This document shows, piece after piece, positions 43,717-51,474 of a stretch of 64,000 nt of DNA. The notes beneath the pieces were generated by a model. The model saw nothing but the letters and a program-made list of their open reading frames with translations, was not told the DNA's origin and did no database searches. Position numbers and translations under genes: made by a program. Each line of letters opens with the position of its first letter. Position 1 is the stretch's first letter. Origin of the DNA: Chitinophaga pinensis (GTDB lineage Bacteria > Bacteroidota > Bacteroidia > Flavobacteriales_D > Crocinitomicaceae); assembly GCA_945902745.1 (NCBI GenBank), contig CAMDNE010000001.1, positions 62,001-126,000 on the forward strand, given 5' to 3'.

Positions 43717-44826
43717 ATGAAGAATAAATTTAATTTAATTATTGCTGTTAATTTAGCACTTCTGATTATGTGCAGCAATGCGTATCCTTGCACTGGAATT
43801 ACCTTAAAATCTAAAGATGGTGGATTTGTTGTCGCTCGCACGGTTGAATGGGCGCTAAACGATGCCCAACATAATAAGATTTTAATTGTGCCCCGTAATA
43901 AACAATTTGTTGGCCAAACTCCCGAGGGATACAACGGTAAGAAATGGAAAGGGGATTACGGATTTGTAACCCTTACAGCTTATGGACAGCCATATGGACC
44001 TGACGGATTGAATGAAGAAGGATTATATGTCGGTGTATATTATTTGCCTGAATTTGCTGAATATGCAATTTACGATCGTGCAAAAGCTGAAAATTCAATG
44101 AGTGTTGGAGACTTGATGCAATGGATGTTATCATCGTTTAAAACAGTTGACGAAATTATTGCCAATTTAAAGAGTGTCATTGTTGTAAATGTTGACAATA
44201 AAGAATTTGGAGGAGCAGCACTTCCTTTTCATTTCAAAATTGTTGACCCAAGTGGTAACAGCAAAATAATTGAAATTGTCAATAATGGTGAAGTAAAAAT
44301 TTATGATCCTTATATTGGTGTAATTACAAATTCTCCAACTTATGATTGGCATATTATTAACCAAAGAAATTATCTAAGTCTTTCAGCAAATCCGAATAGC
44401 CAAATGAGTTTTGAGGATTACAATTTAAAACCATTGGGCGGAGGTTCTGGATTGATTGGCTTACCGGGTGACTTCACGCCTCCTTCAAGATTTGTAAGAG
44501 CTGCAGCTTTCACCGCCTCTTGCCGTCCACTTGAAACCGCTATGGATGCTGTATTTGAATCCTTTAGGATCTTAGATAATTTTAACATCCCACTGGGTGC
44601 GATAGTACCAAAAGATTATCTACCAACCGATATCGTAAGTGCAACGCAAGTAACTTCGGCATCAGACTTAAAAAACAAAGTTTATTATTACCATACAATG
44701 TGGAACAGACAAATTAGAAAAATTGACTTAAAAGCAATTGATTTTGCAACGGTGAAAGAACAGATAATTGATGATGATGAATCAAAAACAAATTCTGTAA
44801 AAGATGTTACACCAATATTGAATTAG
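43717..44826 (+). CDS. Linear amide C-N hydrolase (penicillin V acylase/choloylglycine hydrolase family)
   Basis: The 369-aa protein is an Ntn hydrolase. After the signal peptide (MKNKFNLIIAVNLALLIMCSNAYP) the mature N terminus is Cys25 (CTGITLKSKDGG), the expected nucleophile, followed by FVVARTVEW and later YGPDGLNEEGLYVGVYYLPE. It would cleave amide bonds such as those of acyl-homoserine lactones, penicillin V or bile salts in the periplasm; the substrate is undetermined. A lipase and a PsiE-like gene follow on the same strand with short gaps. Confidence 0.9.
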   Translation: MKNKFNLIIAVNLALLIMCSNAYPCTGITLKSKDGGFVVARTVEWALNDAQHNKILIVPRNKQFVGQTPEGYNGKKWKGDYGFVTLTAYGQPYGPDGLNEEGLYVGVYYLPEFAEYAIYDRAKAENSMSVGDLMQWMLSSFKTVDEIIANLKSVIVVNVDNKEFGGAALPFHFKIVDPSGNSKIIEIVNNGEVKIYDPYIGVITNSPTYDWHIINQRNYLSLSANPNSQMSFEDYNLKPLGGGSGLIGLPGDFTPPSRFVRAAAFTASCRPLETAMDAVFESFRILDNFNIPLGAIVPKDYLPTDIVSATQVTSASDLKNKVYYYHTMWNRQIRKIDLKAIDFATVKEQIIDDDESKTNSVKDVTPILN

Positions 44827-44851
44827 AAGATTAACGCCCAACAGATAGAAT

Positions 44852-45949
44852 ATGAGAAATTCAATCATTCACTTTTTACTATTTATCTTCTTTAATTTAT
44901 TTACAATTGTCAGCAATGCTCAAACCACAAAATTGAAGCCTGGTTTTGATAAGGATGAGTTTCTTGAATTGCTTAAAGTTTCGAGCAGGCAAGGCGATTC
45001 ATTGTACAATCCGGATCTGCCTGCACCAGTAAAATTTCAAAAGGTTTATAGATCAGCTGAAATGGGTTTGGATAATAGATGGGATTTATGGGTGACAGAA
45101 GATAAAGTAGCGTGCATCAGTATAAGAGGAACTACATTAAAGCAAGTCAGCTGGCTCGATAATTTTTACGCTGCTATGGTGCCTGCCAAAGGGTCATTAA
45201 AACTTAGTAATAACTTTTTGTTTAACTATAATTTAAGTGACGACCCTCGTTCTGCTGTGCATACTGGCTGGCTAATTGCCACAGCATATCTTTCGCGAGA
45301 TATCCTACCAAAAATTGATTCGCTTTACCGTTCAGGATACAAAGATTTTTACATTATGGGACATAGTCAAGGAGGTGCAATTTCTTACCTGTTGACAGCC
45401 CTTTTACTAAAAGAACAGAAAAACGGTGGTCTTCCAGCTGAAATAAAATTTAAGACCTATTGCAGTGCAGCCCCAAAACCAGGAAACCTTTATTTCGCTT
45501 ATGATTTTGAGAACATGGTAAAAGGAGGGTGGGCCCAAGCCGTTACAAACGCAGCAGACTGGGTGCCTCAAGCACCGTTTTCCATTCAAACTGTAGACGA
45601 TTTTGTAATATTAAGCCCTTTTACAAATGCAAGAGGAGTTATAAAGAAACAACCTTTTTTGAATAGAATTGTAATGACAAAAGTTTATAACAGTTTGGAT
45701 AAACCTACTAAAAAGGCAAATAAGAAGTTTCAAAAATATCTAGGAAAAAAATTGGAAGTGTTTATCCGAAAAGTGTTGCCAGAATTTGAATCTCCAGAAT
45801 ATGTAAACTCGAACAACTATGTAAGGACAGGCAATCAAATTGTTTTATATCCCAACGAGGAATATTTTAAACTTTTTCCTCAAGATAAAAGTAACATTTG
45901 GATAAACCATGCATTCGAACCATATTTGTTTCTTGCAAGTTATTACTAA
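44852..45949 (+). CDS. Secreted class 3 lipase
   Basis: The 365-aa protein has a signal peptide (MRNSIIHFLLFIFFNLFTIVSNAQ) and a lipase_3 domain with ACISIRGTTLKQVSWLDNF and the nucleophile elbow FYIMGHSQGGAISYLLTA. The likely acid and His are in TNAADWVPQAPF and in the C-terminal NIWINHAFEPY. It follows the acylase by 25 bases and is likely cotranscribed. It probably hydrolyses acylglycerol-type esters outside the cytoplasm. Confidence 0.88.
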   Translation: MRNSIIHFLLFIFFNLFTIVSNAQTTKLKPGFDKDEFLELLKVSSRQGDSLYNPDLPAPVKFQKVYRSAEMGLDNRWDLWVTEDKVACISIRGTTLKQVSWLDNFYAAMVPAKGSLKLSNNFLFNYNLSDDPRSAVHTGWLIATAYLSRDILPKIDSLYRSGYKDFYIMGHSQGGAISYLLTALLLKEQKNGGLPAEIKFKTYCSAAPKPGNLYFAYDFENMVKGGWAQAVTNAADWVPQAPFSIQTVDDFVILSPFTNARGVIKKQPFLNRIVMTKVYNSLDKPTKKANKKFQKYLGKKLEVFIRKVLPEFESPEYVNSNNYVRTGNQIVLYPNEEYFKLFPQDKSNIWINHAFEPYLFLASYY

Positions 45950-45982
45950 GTGCTAATCAGATGAAGTCAAATAAATAAAATT

Positions 45983-46408
45983 ATGGAACATAAAGATAAA
46001 TTTTCAAAAATAATCTCCACGATAAATAAAATTGTTATTCGCCTTGTCATTGGACTTATGACGTTGAGTTTGATATTAGGCTCTTTATTTCTTATTTATG
46101 TGATCTATCTAAAAATAATGGAATTCCCTGTTTTTTTGTTAGATGTATCACTTTTATTCAATATTTTCAATTTAGCATTGATAATAGCTGTAGGATACGA
46201 ATTGATAAAATCGTTGATTTTAATTATAACTTCTGAAACAATTCCGTCAGCGCCTATTATTCAAATCGCAATTATTGCAGTTGCAAATAAAATCATAACA
46301 CTTGATATTAAGCACACAGAACCAATTATGGTTGTTGGTTTAGGCGTGTTGATTGCTGCTCTTGGACTGACACATTTTTTATTAAATTATAGAAAAAAGA
46401 CATCTTAA
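45983..46408 (+). CDS. PsiE-like phosphate-starvation-inducible membrane protein
   Basis: The 141-aa protein has four transmembrane segments and the PsiE features: YELIKSLILIITSETIPSAPIIQIAIIAV, then NKIITLDIKHTEPIMVVGLG. PsiE proteins are induced by phosphate starvation in enterobacteria, but the molecular role is unknown. It follows the lipase by 33 bases. Together with the acylase and lipase this could be a small nutrient-scavenging group, which is an inference. Confidence 0.8.
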   Translation: MEHKDKFSKIISTINKIVIRLVIGLMTLSLILGSLFLIYVIYLKIMEFPVFLLDVSLLFNIFNLALIIAVGYELIKSLILIITSETIPSAPIIQIAIIAVANKIITLDIKHTEPIMVVGLGVLIAALGLTHFLLNYRKKTS

Positions 46409-46843
46409 AAAAGCTGAGTTCATTTTTTTATTCTTTTTCAAGAAGTTATTTTGACAATGTTTTTTAAATAGTTCAATTATTGAACCAACAAATTTATAGA
46501 TTGTAATCTTTTAAATATGGTCGCAGAATACTAAATATAAGTCTGCTGTGAAAAGCAATAGCTCGCTTATTGGGTTGGCTGCCTTTCGTCAATAAGTATG
46601 TTCTTATCCATCCATCAGAAATTAATAAAAATGGCATAAAAAGCATTCTCTTGAGCCTCTTTGTCAAAACTTGAATAAAAAGCATTTCAGTTAGAAAGAA
46701 AACACGTTTATTCTTGCATATAAATCATTTTTCGTGAATCAATTTTGAATTTTATTAAATAATTTCAACTATAAATCAAACAAAATAGTGTTTTGATTGT
46801 CTTCATTACCTATCAATAGTTGATAATCATTTAATCTGATATT
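46409..46843. other. Intergenic region without a supported gene
   Basis: A perfect inverted repeat GTTCAATTATTGAAC lies at 46472-46486 and could be an operator. A 63-aa minus-strand ORF (46494-46685) has no recognisable features and I do not accept it. Nothing else is seen. Confidence 0.4.
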
Positions 46844-47020
46844 ATGTTTAAAAAATTCACGCTAGCAGACAAATTACTATTTGCGGCAGCTTTATTGTCA
46901 TTAATTTATTCGGAGACACTATTCTTTCAAGGAGCAAAAGAGGACGCACATTTCGTCGGTATTTGGGTCCCTTCGATTTTAGCTTTTGGTATTTATTTGA
47001 AACTTATTAAATCCAACTAA
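46844..47020 (+). CDS. Small two-span membrane protein (58 aa)
   Basis: It is below the ORF track cutoff. The protein begins MFKKFTLADKLLFAAALLSL, has a charged loop (QGAKEDAHF) and a second helix VGIWVPSILAFGIYLKLIK. It has the balanced composition of a real gene and is followed after one base by another tiny membrane ORF. The family is unknown. Confidence 0.6.
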   Translation: MFKKFTLADKLLFAAALLSLIYSETLFFQGAKEDAHFVGIWVPSILAFGIYLKLIKSN

Positions 47021-47021
47021 A

Positions 47022-47105
47022 ATGACAGAAACAATACCATATTTCGCTGGACTTATTACTTTAATTTTTGGAATAGGTTTTTATTTTGCTCTTAAACAAA
47101 AATAA
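47022..47105 (+). CDS. Tiny membrane peptide (27 aa)
   Basis: It begins with ATG one base after the preceding stop and encodes MTETIPYFAGLITLIFGIGF followed by YFALKQK, a single helix with a basic C terminus. The shape recalls small accessory subunits of membrane complexes, but no specific family matches. The tight spacing with the upstream ORF supports translation. Confidence 0.45.
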   Translation: MTETIPYFAGLITLIFGIGFYFALKQK

Positions 47106-47291
47106 AAAAAGCCATTTGACATACCGGAATTTTAAATAAATTAACTTTCCGTTCACTGATTTTAAGTTAATTAAACTGGGCTTTAAGTGCATTTAATTCT
47201 TCAACGTTAATTTCATTTTACACATTCGTCTTGGATTCGTTTGTTAAAACGAATTAGTCGGTATTACTTATAAAAAAGGAACCTTATCTTT

Positions 47292-47314
47292 TTGACTAGT
47301 ATCGTTTATATTTG
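47292..47314 (+). promoter_or_regulatory. Promoter of the YdeI-like gene
   Basis: TTG (47292) and TATATTTG (47307-47314) match the two Bacteroidota elements, but the spacing (12 bases) is shorter than usual, so the -33 assignment is uncertain. The -7 box overlaps the track's TTG start at 47312 and argues for the ATG at 47336. Confidence 0.5.
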
Positions 47315-47335
47315 CAAATTCTAAAGTACCAATGT

Positions 47336-47971
47336 ATGAATCCAAAGGTTGACGATTTTTTAAATAAGGTGACTAAGTGGCACGATGAACTAGCTAAATT
47401 AAGAGCAATTGTTCTCGATTGTCAACTCACTGAAGAACTAAAATGGGGCGTTCCATGCTATACTTTTCAAAAAGGAAATATTGTGTTAATTCATGGGTTT
47501 AAAGAATATTGCGCCTTGCTGTTTATGAAAGGTGCTTTACTGAATGATTCAAATGGGATTCTTATTCAACAAACGGAAAATGTGCAAGGTGGACGTCAAA
47601 TACGTTTTAACAGTTTGAAGGAAATAGAAGACCAAGAAGCGATTTTAAAAGCCTATATTTTTGAAGCAATTGAAGTGGAGAAAGCAGGAATGAAAGTTGC
47701 GCATAAACCACATTCAGAATATGTTATTCCAGAAGAATTTCAATCTAAAATGAATGAAAATTCAGCATTAAAAAACGCATTTGAAGGATTGACTCCAGGA
47801 AGGCAACGAGCATATATTCTTCATTTTTCAGGATCAAAACAAGCTAAAACTCGAGAAGCAAGAGTTGAAAATTACACCCAAAGAATATTAATGGGAAAAG
47901 GGTTAAATGATTGTATTTGCGGCCTTTCTAAGCGAATGCCTAGTTGTGATGGGTCGCATAAATACCTTTAA
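47336..47971 (+). CDS. YdhG/YdeI-like protein with a C-terminal CDGSH motif
   Basis: A protein of about 211 aa. The N-terminal part (VDDFLNKVTKWHDELAKLRAI, then ELKWGVPCYTFQKGNIVLI) is a DUF1801/YdhG domain, and the middle (FEGLTPGRQRAYILHFSGSKQAKTREARV) is an OmdA/YdeI domain. The tail DCICGLSKRMPSCDGSHKYL exactly fits the CDGSH consensus C-x-C-x2-(S/T)-x3-P-x-C-D-G-(S/A/T)-H, which binds a 2Fe-2S cluster. The function of YdeI proteins is poorly known. The start is moved to ATG because the TTG lies in the promoter. Confidence 0.88.
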   Translation: MNPKVDDFLNKVTKWHDELAKLRAIVLDCQLTEELKWGVPCYTFQKGNIVLIHGFKEYCALLFMKGALLNDSNGILIQQTENVQGGRQIRFNSLKEIEDQEAILKAYIFEAIEVEKAGMKVAHKPHSEYVIPEEFQSKMNENSALKNAFEGLTPGRQRAYILHFSGSKQAKTREARVENYTQRILMGKGLNDCICGLSKRMPSCDGSHKYL

Positions 47972-48011
47972 GTTTTAACTATTTGTTAAAGCCAAAAAAA
48001 ACACTTGAAAA

Positions 48012-48719
48012 ATGGAATTAATTGAAACAATCAATTTAATCAATTCACAAAAGAATAGTATTTACAAAATTGAAACTTGGACGGACGACAATAAAGTTTT
48101 GAATAAAGCGGTGGAGAAAGCTCAAAAATTTCTAAATGGTAAACTTCCTATCGAATTAATTGAGTTTTATTCAAAAACTTTTAGAATAGAATTAATCACC
48201 TCTAAAAAGACCAAGTATTACCCAAAAGAATATCGTTTGTCTTCTGTTTTTTCATTAGAAAATACTTTTGATAAATTTAAGCCTCATCCAGTTCCTTTAA
48301 CGGAAAAGCCTACTGAATCTGTGAAGACAAAAAAATCACATGCATGTTCCAATTATTTTCCAGTTGAATATTCTGACGACAAAAAGTATAACGAAATCAC
48401 ACGGCAAAAGGTCTTAATTCCAATTTATGGGACAAGCTCAGTAATTACGCTAGATTTTTATGAGAAAAATGAAAATGGATACACGCTGAAATACTTGGAA
48501 TCAAGAAATAGTGAAATTTATCCAATAAATCTTTCTTTCACCCAATTCATGGATTTTCATGTTTACTTTGGTACAGAAAATTATTGGTTTTTCCCATTTA
48601 TTAAAGAGTATAAATCTGATTTCAAAGGTTTAACAACATTAAGAAATATGTTTGGTGACTTGGAATCACACAAAAATAAAATTATTGAATTAGAGGAATT
48701 AATAAAGGTTTATAAATAA
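48012..48719 (+). CDS. SMI1/KNR4 (SUKH)-like protein
   Basis: The 235-aa cytoplasmic protein resembles the SUKH fold, with KFLNGKLPIELIEFYSKTFRIELI near residue 45 and an acidic-aromatic C-terminal half (SFTQFMDFHVYFGTENYWFF). SUKH proteins often act as immunity proteins to contact-dependent or polymorphic toxins. No toxin gene is adjacent, so it would be an orphan. The assignment is tentative. Confidence 0.55.
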   Translation: MELIETINLINSQKNSIYKIETWTDDNKVLNKAVEKAQKFLNGKLPIELIEFYSKTFRIELITSKKTKYYPKEYRLSSVFSLENTFDKFKPHPVPLTEKPTESVKTKKSHACSNYFPVEYSDDKKYNEITRQKVLIPIYGTSSVITLDFYEKNENGYTLKYLESRNSEIYPINLSFTQFMDFHVYFGTENYWFFPFIKEYKSDFKGLTTLRNMFGDLESHKNKIIELEELIKVYK

Positions 48720-48792
48720 TAAATTAAAAAACACAAGGACAATAATAGCCTTGGATTATCGTTTAATCAAATTATAATTTAGAATAAACCTC

Positions 48793-49272
48793 ATGATAAA
48801 ATCAATTTTAATTATACCAATCTTTTTTATAATTTTCTTAGCTTTTTCGTCTTGTAGTAAGGAAAAAATCAGTAGCAATTTATACGAAGAATCCATAGCA
48901 TCAGATTTGGTTTTTTACCAAAATACTGATGTGATTTTATCTCCTGCTGGATCAAGTCCTCATGGGCCTTTTAAATTGAAATTTAATGAAAAAGCAAAGA
49001 GTCAACTTGGGTCAGATGGGAAATTACCAGATGGAGCAACTTTCAAAAATGGATCTTTAATTGTAAAAGAAATTTATTCTGGTTCAACTCTACAATTAAT
49101 TGCGGTTATGAAAAAGAATGATTCGAAATATTCTGGTGAAGGTTGGTTATGGGCAGAGTATAAACCTGATGGAACGGCAGTATATAATATAAGTGATAAA
49201 GGAAAATCTTGTATTGCATGTCACTCAGCAAGTATAAATAGAGATTTGACGAACAGCTTTGATTTGCATTAA
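48793..49272 (+). CDS. Cytochrome P460-family lipoprotein
   Basis: The 159-aa protein has a lipoprotein signal with lipobox (FLAFSSCSKEK) and a P460 domain. Visible features are SSPHGPFKLKFN, GEGWLWAEYKPDG and the haem site GKSCIACHSASINRD (CxxCH). P460 cytochromes oxidise small nitrogen compounds such as hydroxylamine, but many small homologues have no known activity. It would lie at the periplasmic face of a membrane. Monocistronic. Confidence 0.85.
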   Translation: MIKSILIIPIFFIIFLAFSSCSKEKISSNLYEESIASDLVFYQNTDVILSPAGSSPHGPFKLKFNEKAKSQLGSDGKLPDGATFKNGSLIVKEIYSGSTLQLIAVMKKNDSKYSGEGWLWAEYKPDGTAVYNISDKGKSCIACHSASINRDLTNSFDLH

Positions 49273-49333
49273 ACATTCTTAGTAATTTTGAAATGATTAG
49301 ATAGTTTCTAATTTCAAATAAATCTTTATAAAA

Positions 49334-49528
49334 ATGAAATTAATACTATTTAGCGCAACTTGAAAAACAGGATTGTTGCTCATCCAACAAACATTGACTC
49401 TTGGAGATTTTGTTAAAGCCTATATTTGAAAGGCTAAATCTATAAAAGTTGAAAATTCCAATCTTGAAATAATTGTTGGTGAGTTGAGCGACAAAGAGAA
49501 ATTAAATTACTTAAAACGGCTCACATGA
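49334..49528 (+). pseudogene. Decayed NmrA/NAD(P)-binding oxidoreductase gene
   Basis: The frame reads MKLILFSAT-stop-KTGLLLIQQTLTLGDFVKAYI-stop-KAKSIKVENSNLEIIVGELS and ends after KEKLNYLKRLT. This is the N-terminal Rossmann segment of NmrA-type proteins, where the first stop replaces Gly of GATGKTG and the second replaces a residue that is usually Arg. Both are TGA and could arise by single substitutions from GGA and CGA. The remaining two thirds of the gene are missing. The frame's final TGA overlaps the ATG of the next gene. Confidence 0.75.
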
Positions 49529-50052
49529 AAAATATTTTATCAATAGGAGGAAGTACAAGCAACAAATCAATCAACAAGAAATTAGCAGATTATACTGCTT
49601 TAATGTTTAAAGATGCAACCGTTCAGTTTTATGATTTAAGTCAAAATGAGCTTCCAATTTTCAGTGTTCAACTGGAAGAAGTTATCGGAATGCCTGAATT
49701 GGTTTTGGATTTTGTTGAACTGATGGACGAGGCAGATTTTTTGGTTCTTTCCCTAGCTGAGAATAACGGTAATTTAAATGCCGGATTTAAGAATTTGTTG
49801 GATTGGGTTTCTAGAATTCCAGGTAGAAAAACATTTAATGAAAAACCAATATTATTAATGGCTACCTCACCTGGTGCAAGAGGCGGCGCGAGTGTCTTAG
49901 AAATAGCGGAAAAATCATTTAAACGACTTGGAGCGGATATAAAAAGCACCTTCTCTTTACCGAGCTTTAATGAAAATTTTGATGTTGAAAAAGGTATCGT
50001 CAATTCAGTTCTATTAGCTGAATTACAAACTATTGTTAAAGGATTAAATTAA
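49525..50052 (+). CDS. NADPH-dependent FMN reductase-like flavoprotein
   Basis: The 175-aa flavodoxin-fold protein begins MKNILSIGGSTSNKSINKKLADYTA (phosphate-binding loop) and has LVLSLAENNGNLNAGFKNLLDW and ILLMATSPGARGGASVL, the signature of NAD(P)H-dependent FMN reductases and quinone reductases. It overlaps the decayed NmrA gene by ATGA, so both were once an operon. A role in quinone or flavin reduction is likely. Confidence 0.9.
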   Translation: MKNILSIGGSTSNKSINKKLADYTALMFKDATVQFYDLSQNELPIFSVQLEEVIGMPELVLDFVELMDEADFLVLSLAENNGNLNAGFKNLLDWVSRIPGRKTFNEKPILLMATSPGARGGASVLEIAEKSFKRLGADIKSTFSLPSFNENFDVEKGIVNSVLLAELQTIVKGLN

Positions 50053-50063
50053 ATGTTTTCAAA

Positions 50064-50438
50064 ATGAACCTCAACCAAATAACGATTCAAGTTTTAGATG
50101 TAGAAAAATCAATAGTTTTCTATGAAAAGCTAGGGTTGAAATTAATTGTTCATACCCATTCAAATTATGCGCGTTTTGAATGTGAAAAAGGAAATTCGAC
50201 TTTTTCATTGCATCAAAATGATCAAGCTAACAATGAAAATGGCACGTGGATTTATTTTGAAACAGAAGAGTTAGATAAAAAAGTGAATGACTTGATTGCG
50301 GATGGTTTTATTTTTGATGAAATGCCAAAAGACCAACCATGGCTTTGGAGAGAAGCACGATTAAGAGACATGGATAATAATCTTCTAATACTTTATTTTG
50401 CTGGAGAAAATCGGGTGAATCCACCATGGAAAAAATGA
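50064..50438 (+). CDS. VOC-family (glyoxalase-like) protein
   Basis: The 124-aa protein shows two beta-alpha-beta-beta-beta modules: MNLNQITIQVLDVEKSIVFYEKLG and GTWIYFETEELDKKVNDLIA, ending RDMDNNLLILYFAGENRVNPPW. The metal ligands cannot be assigned with certainty. It follows the flavin reductase by 11 bases and probably belongs to its operon. It may bind or modify a small electrophile. Confidence 0.88.
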   Translation: MNLNQITIQVLDVEKSIVFYEKLGLKLIVHTHSNYARFECEKGNSTFSLHQNDQANNENGTWIYFETEELDKKVNDLIADGFIFDEMPKDQPWLWREARLRDMDNNLLILYFAGENRVNPPWKK

Positions 50439-50482
50439 AAATAATCATTAAATGTATTCAATATCAATTGTATCGTTAACAG

Positions 50483-50848
50483 ATGAAAGGACAAGTAAGC
50501 AAGAAACGATTTGTACTAAATGTTTTTCAAGAAAAATGCCCTAAATGTGGCATTGGTCACGTGTTTAAACAAAATGTGAGTTTGTTGAAGTTGCCAATCA
50601 TGAATGAGGAGTGTGAAAATTGTAACTACCATTTTGATCGAGAACCTGGCTATTTTTTGGGGGCAATGTACATCAGTTATGGATTAGCAATTTTTCAAGG
50701 AATTGTTACTTTTTTTTTATTGCATTTCCTTTTTCCGAATTTATCGACAACTTGGCTTTCAATTAGTGTTATTGCAGTAATTGCATTGTGTGGACGCAAA
50801 AATTACAAGTTGTCTCGGGTGATTTATATCCATATTTTTCCGTGGTAA
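50483..50848 (+). CDS. DUF983 membrane protein
   Basis: The 121-aa protein carries two CxxC-type pairs at the N terminus (KCPKCGIGHVF and ECENCNYHFDREPGYFLGAMYISYG), a zinc-ribbon-like site, followed by two transmembrane helices. This is the DUF983 family, often near cytochrome oxidase genes in other bacteria; no such genes are here. The C terminus is slightly short. Confidence 0.9.
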   Translation: MKGQVSKKRFVLNVFQEKCPKCGIGHVFKQNVSLLKLPIMNEECENCNYHFDREPGYFLGAMYISYGLAIFQGIVTFFLLHFLFPNLSTTWLSISVIAVIALCGRKNYKLSRVIYIHIFPW

Positions 50849-50876
50849 ATCTTCCTTAATAATACTGCAGTGAAAA

Positions 50877-51443
50877 ATGGAAGAATTAAACGGGACACCA
50901 AAATTTGAAATCATAAAAATCGGATTGTCGGAAATTGAACAATTGCGTGAAATAAGCATTGAAACTTTCGTCGAAACATTTAAAGAAACCAATACTCAAA
51001 ATAATCTTCAACAATTTTTGAATGAAGCATATTCTCTAGATCAACTTAAAAGTGAATTAGAGAACCCAAACTCCGAATTTTTCTTTGCGAAATTTGGGTA
51101 TGAAATCATGGGGTATTTAAAAATAAATCAAGGTGAAGCTCAAAAAGAATCAATCGGTCATAACGCTTTGGAATTGGAACGTATCTATATTTTAAATAAG
51201 TTTCAGGGTAAAAAAATCGGTCAAATTTTATTGGATTATACATTTGAAATCGCCAAAAAGACAAATCTTGATTGGGTTTGGTTAGGTGTTTGGGAGCACA
51301 ATCAAAGAGCGATTAATTTTTACCTTAAAAATGGTTTTGTTCAATTCGATCAGCATATTTTCACTGTTGGAGACGATGATCAAACAGACATCCTAATGAA
51401 GTTAGAAGTGGATAAAACTAAATCTTACTTTACGCCATTCTGA
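50877..51443 (+). CDS. GNAT-family N-acetyltransferase
   Basis: The 188-aa enzyme has the acetyl-CoA binding block LERIYILNKFQGKKIGQILLDYTFEIA and the motif B region LDWVWLGVWEHNQRAINFYLKNGFV. Members similar to PaiA acetylate polyamines or other small amines, but the substrate here is unknown. It lies 28 bases after DUF983 and is probably cotranscribed. Confidence 0.92.
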   Translation: MEELNGTPKFEIIKIGLSEIEQLREISIETFVETFKETNTQNNLQQFLNEAYSLDQLKSELENPNSEFFFAKFGYEIMGYLKINQGEAQKESIGHNALELERIYILNKFQGKKIGQILLDYTFEIAKKTNLDWVWLGVWEHNQRAINFYLKNGFVQFDQHIFTVGDDDQTDILMKLEVDKTKSYFTPF

Positions 51444-51474
51444 ACCATTTCTTTTATTGTATGTATTCGGTGAC

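Noticed and set aside
46494-46685. 63-aa minus-strand ORF
   Set aside because: No family resemblance, no promoter, and no coupling to a neighbour.
49334-49528. TGA recoding to explain the NmrA frame
   Set aside because: TGA acts as a normal stop in neighbouring genes (for example the E1 fusion), and two different amino acids would be needed.
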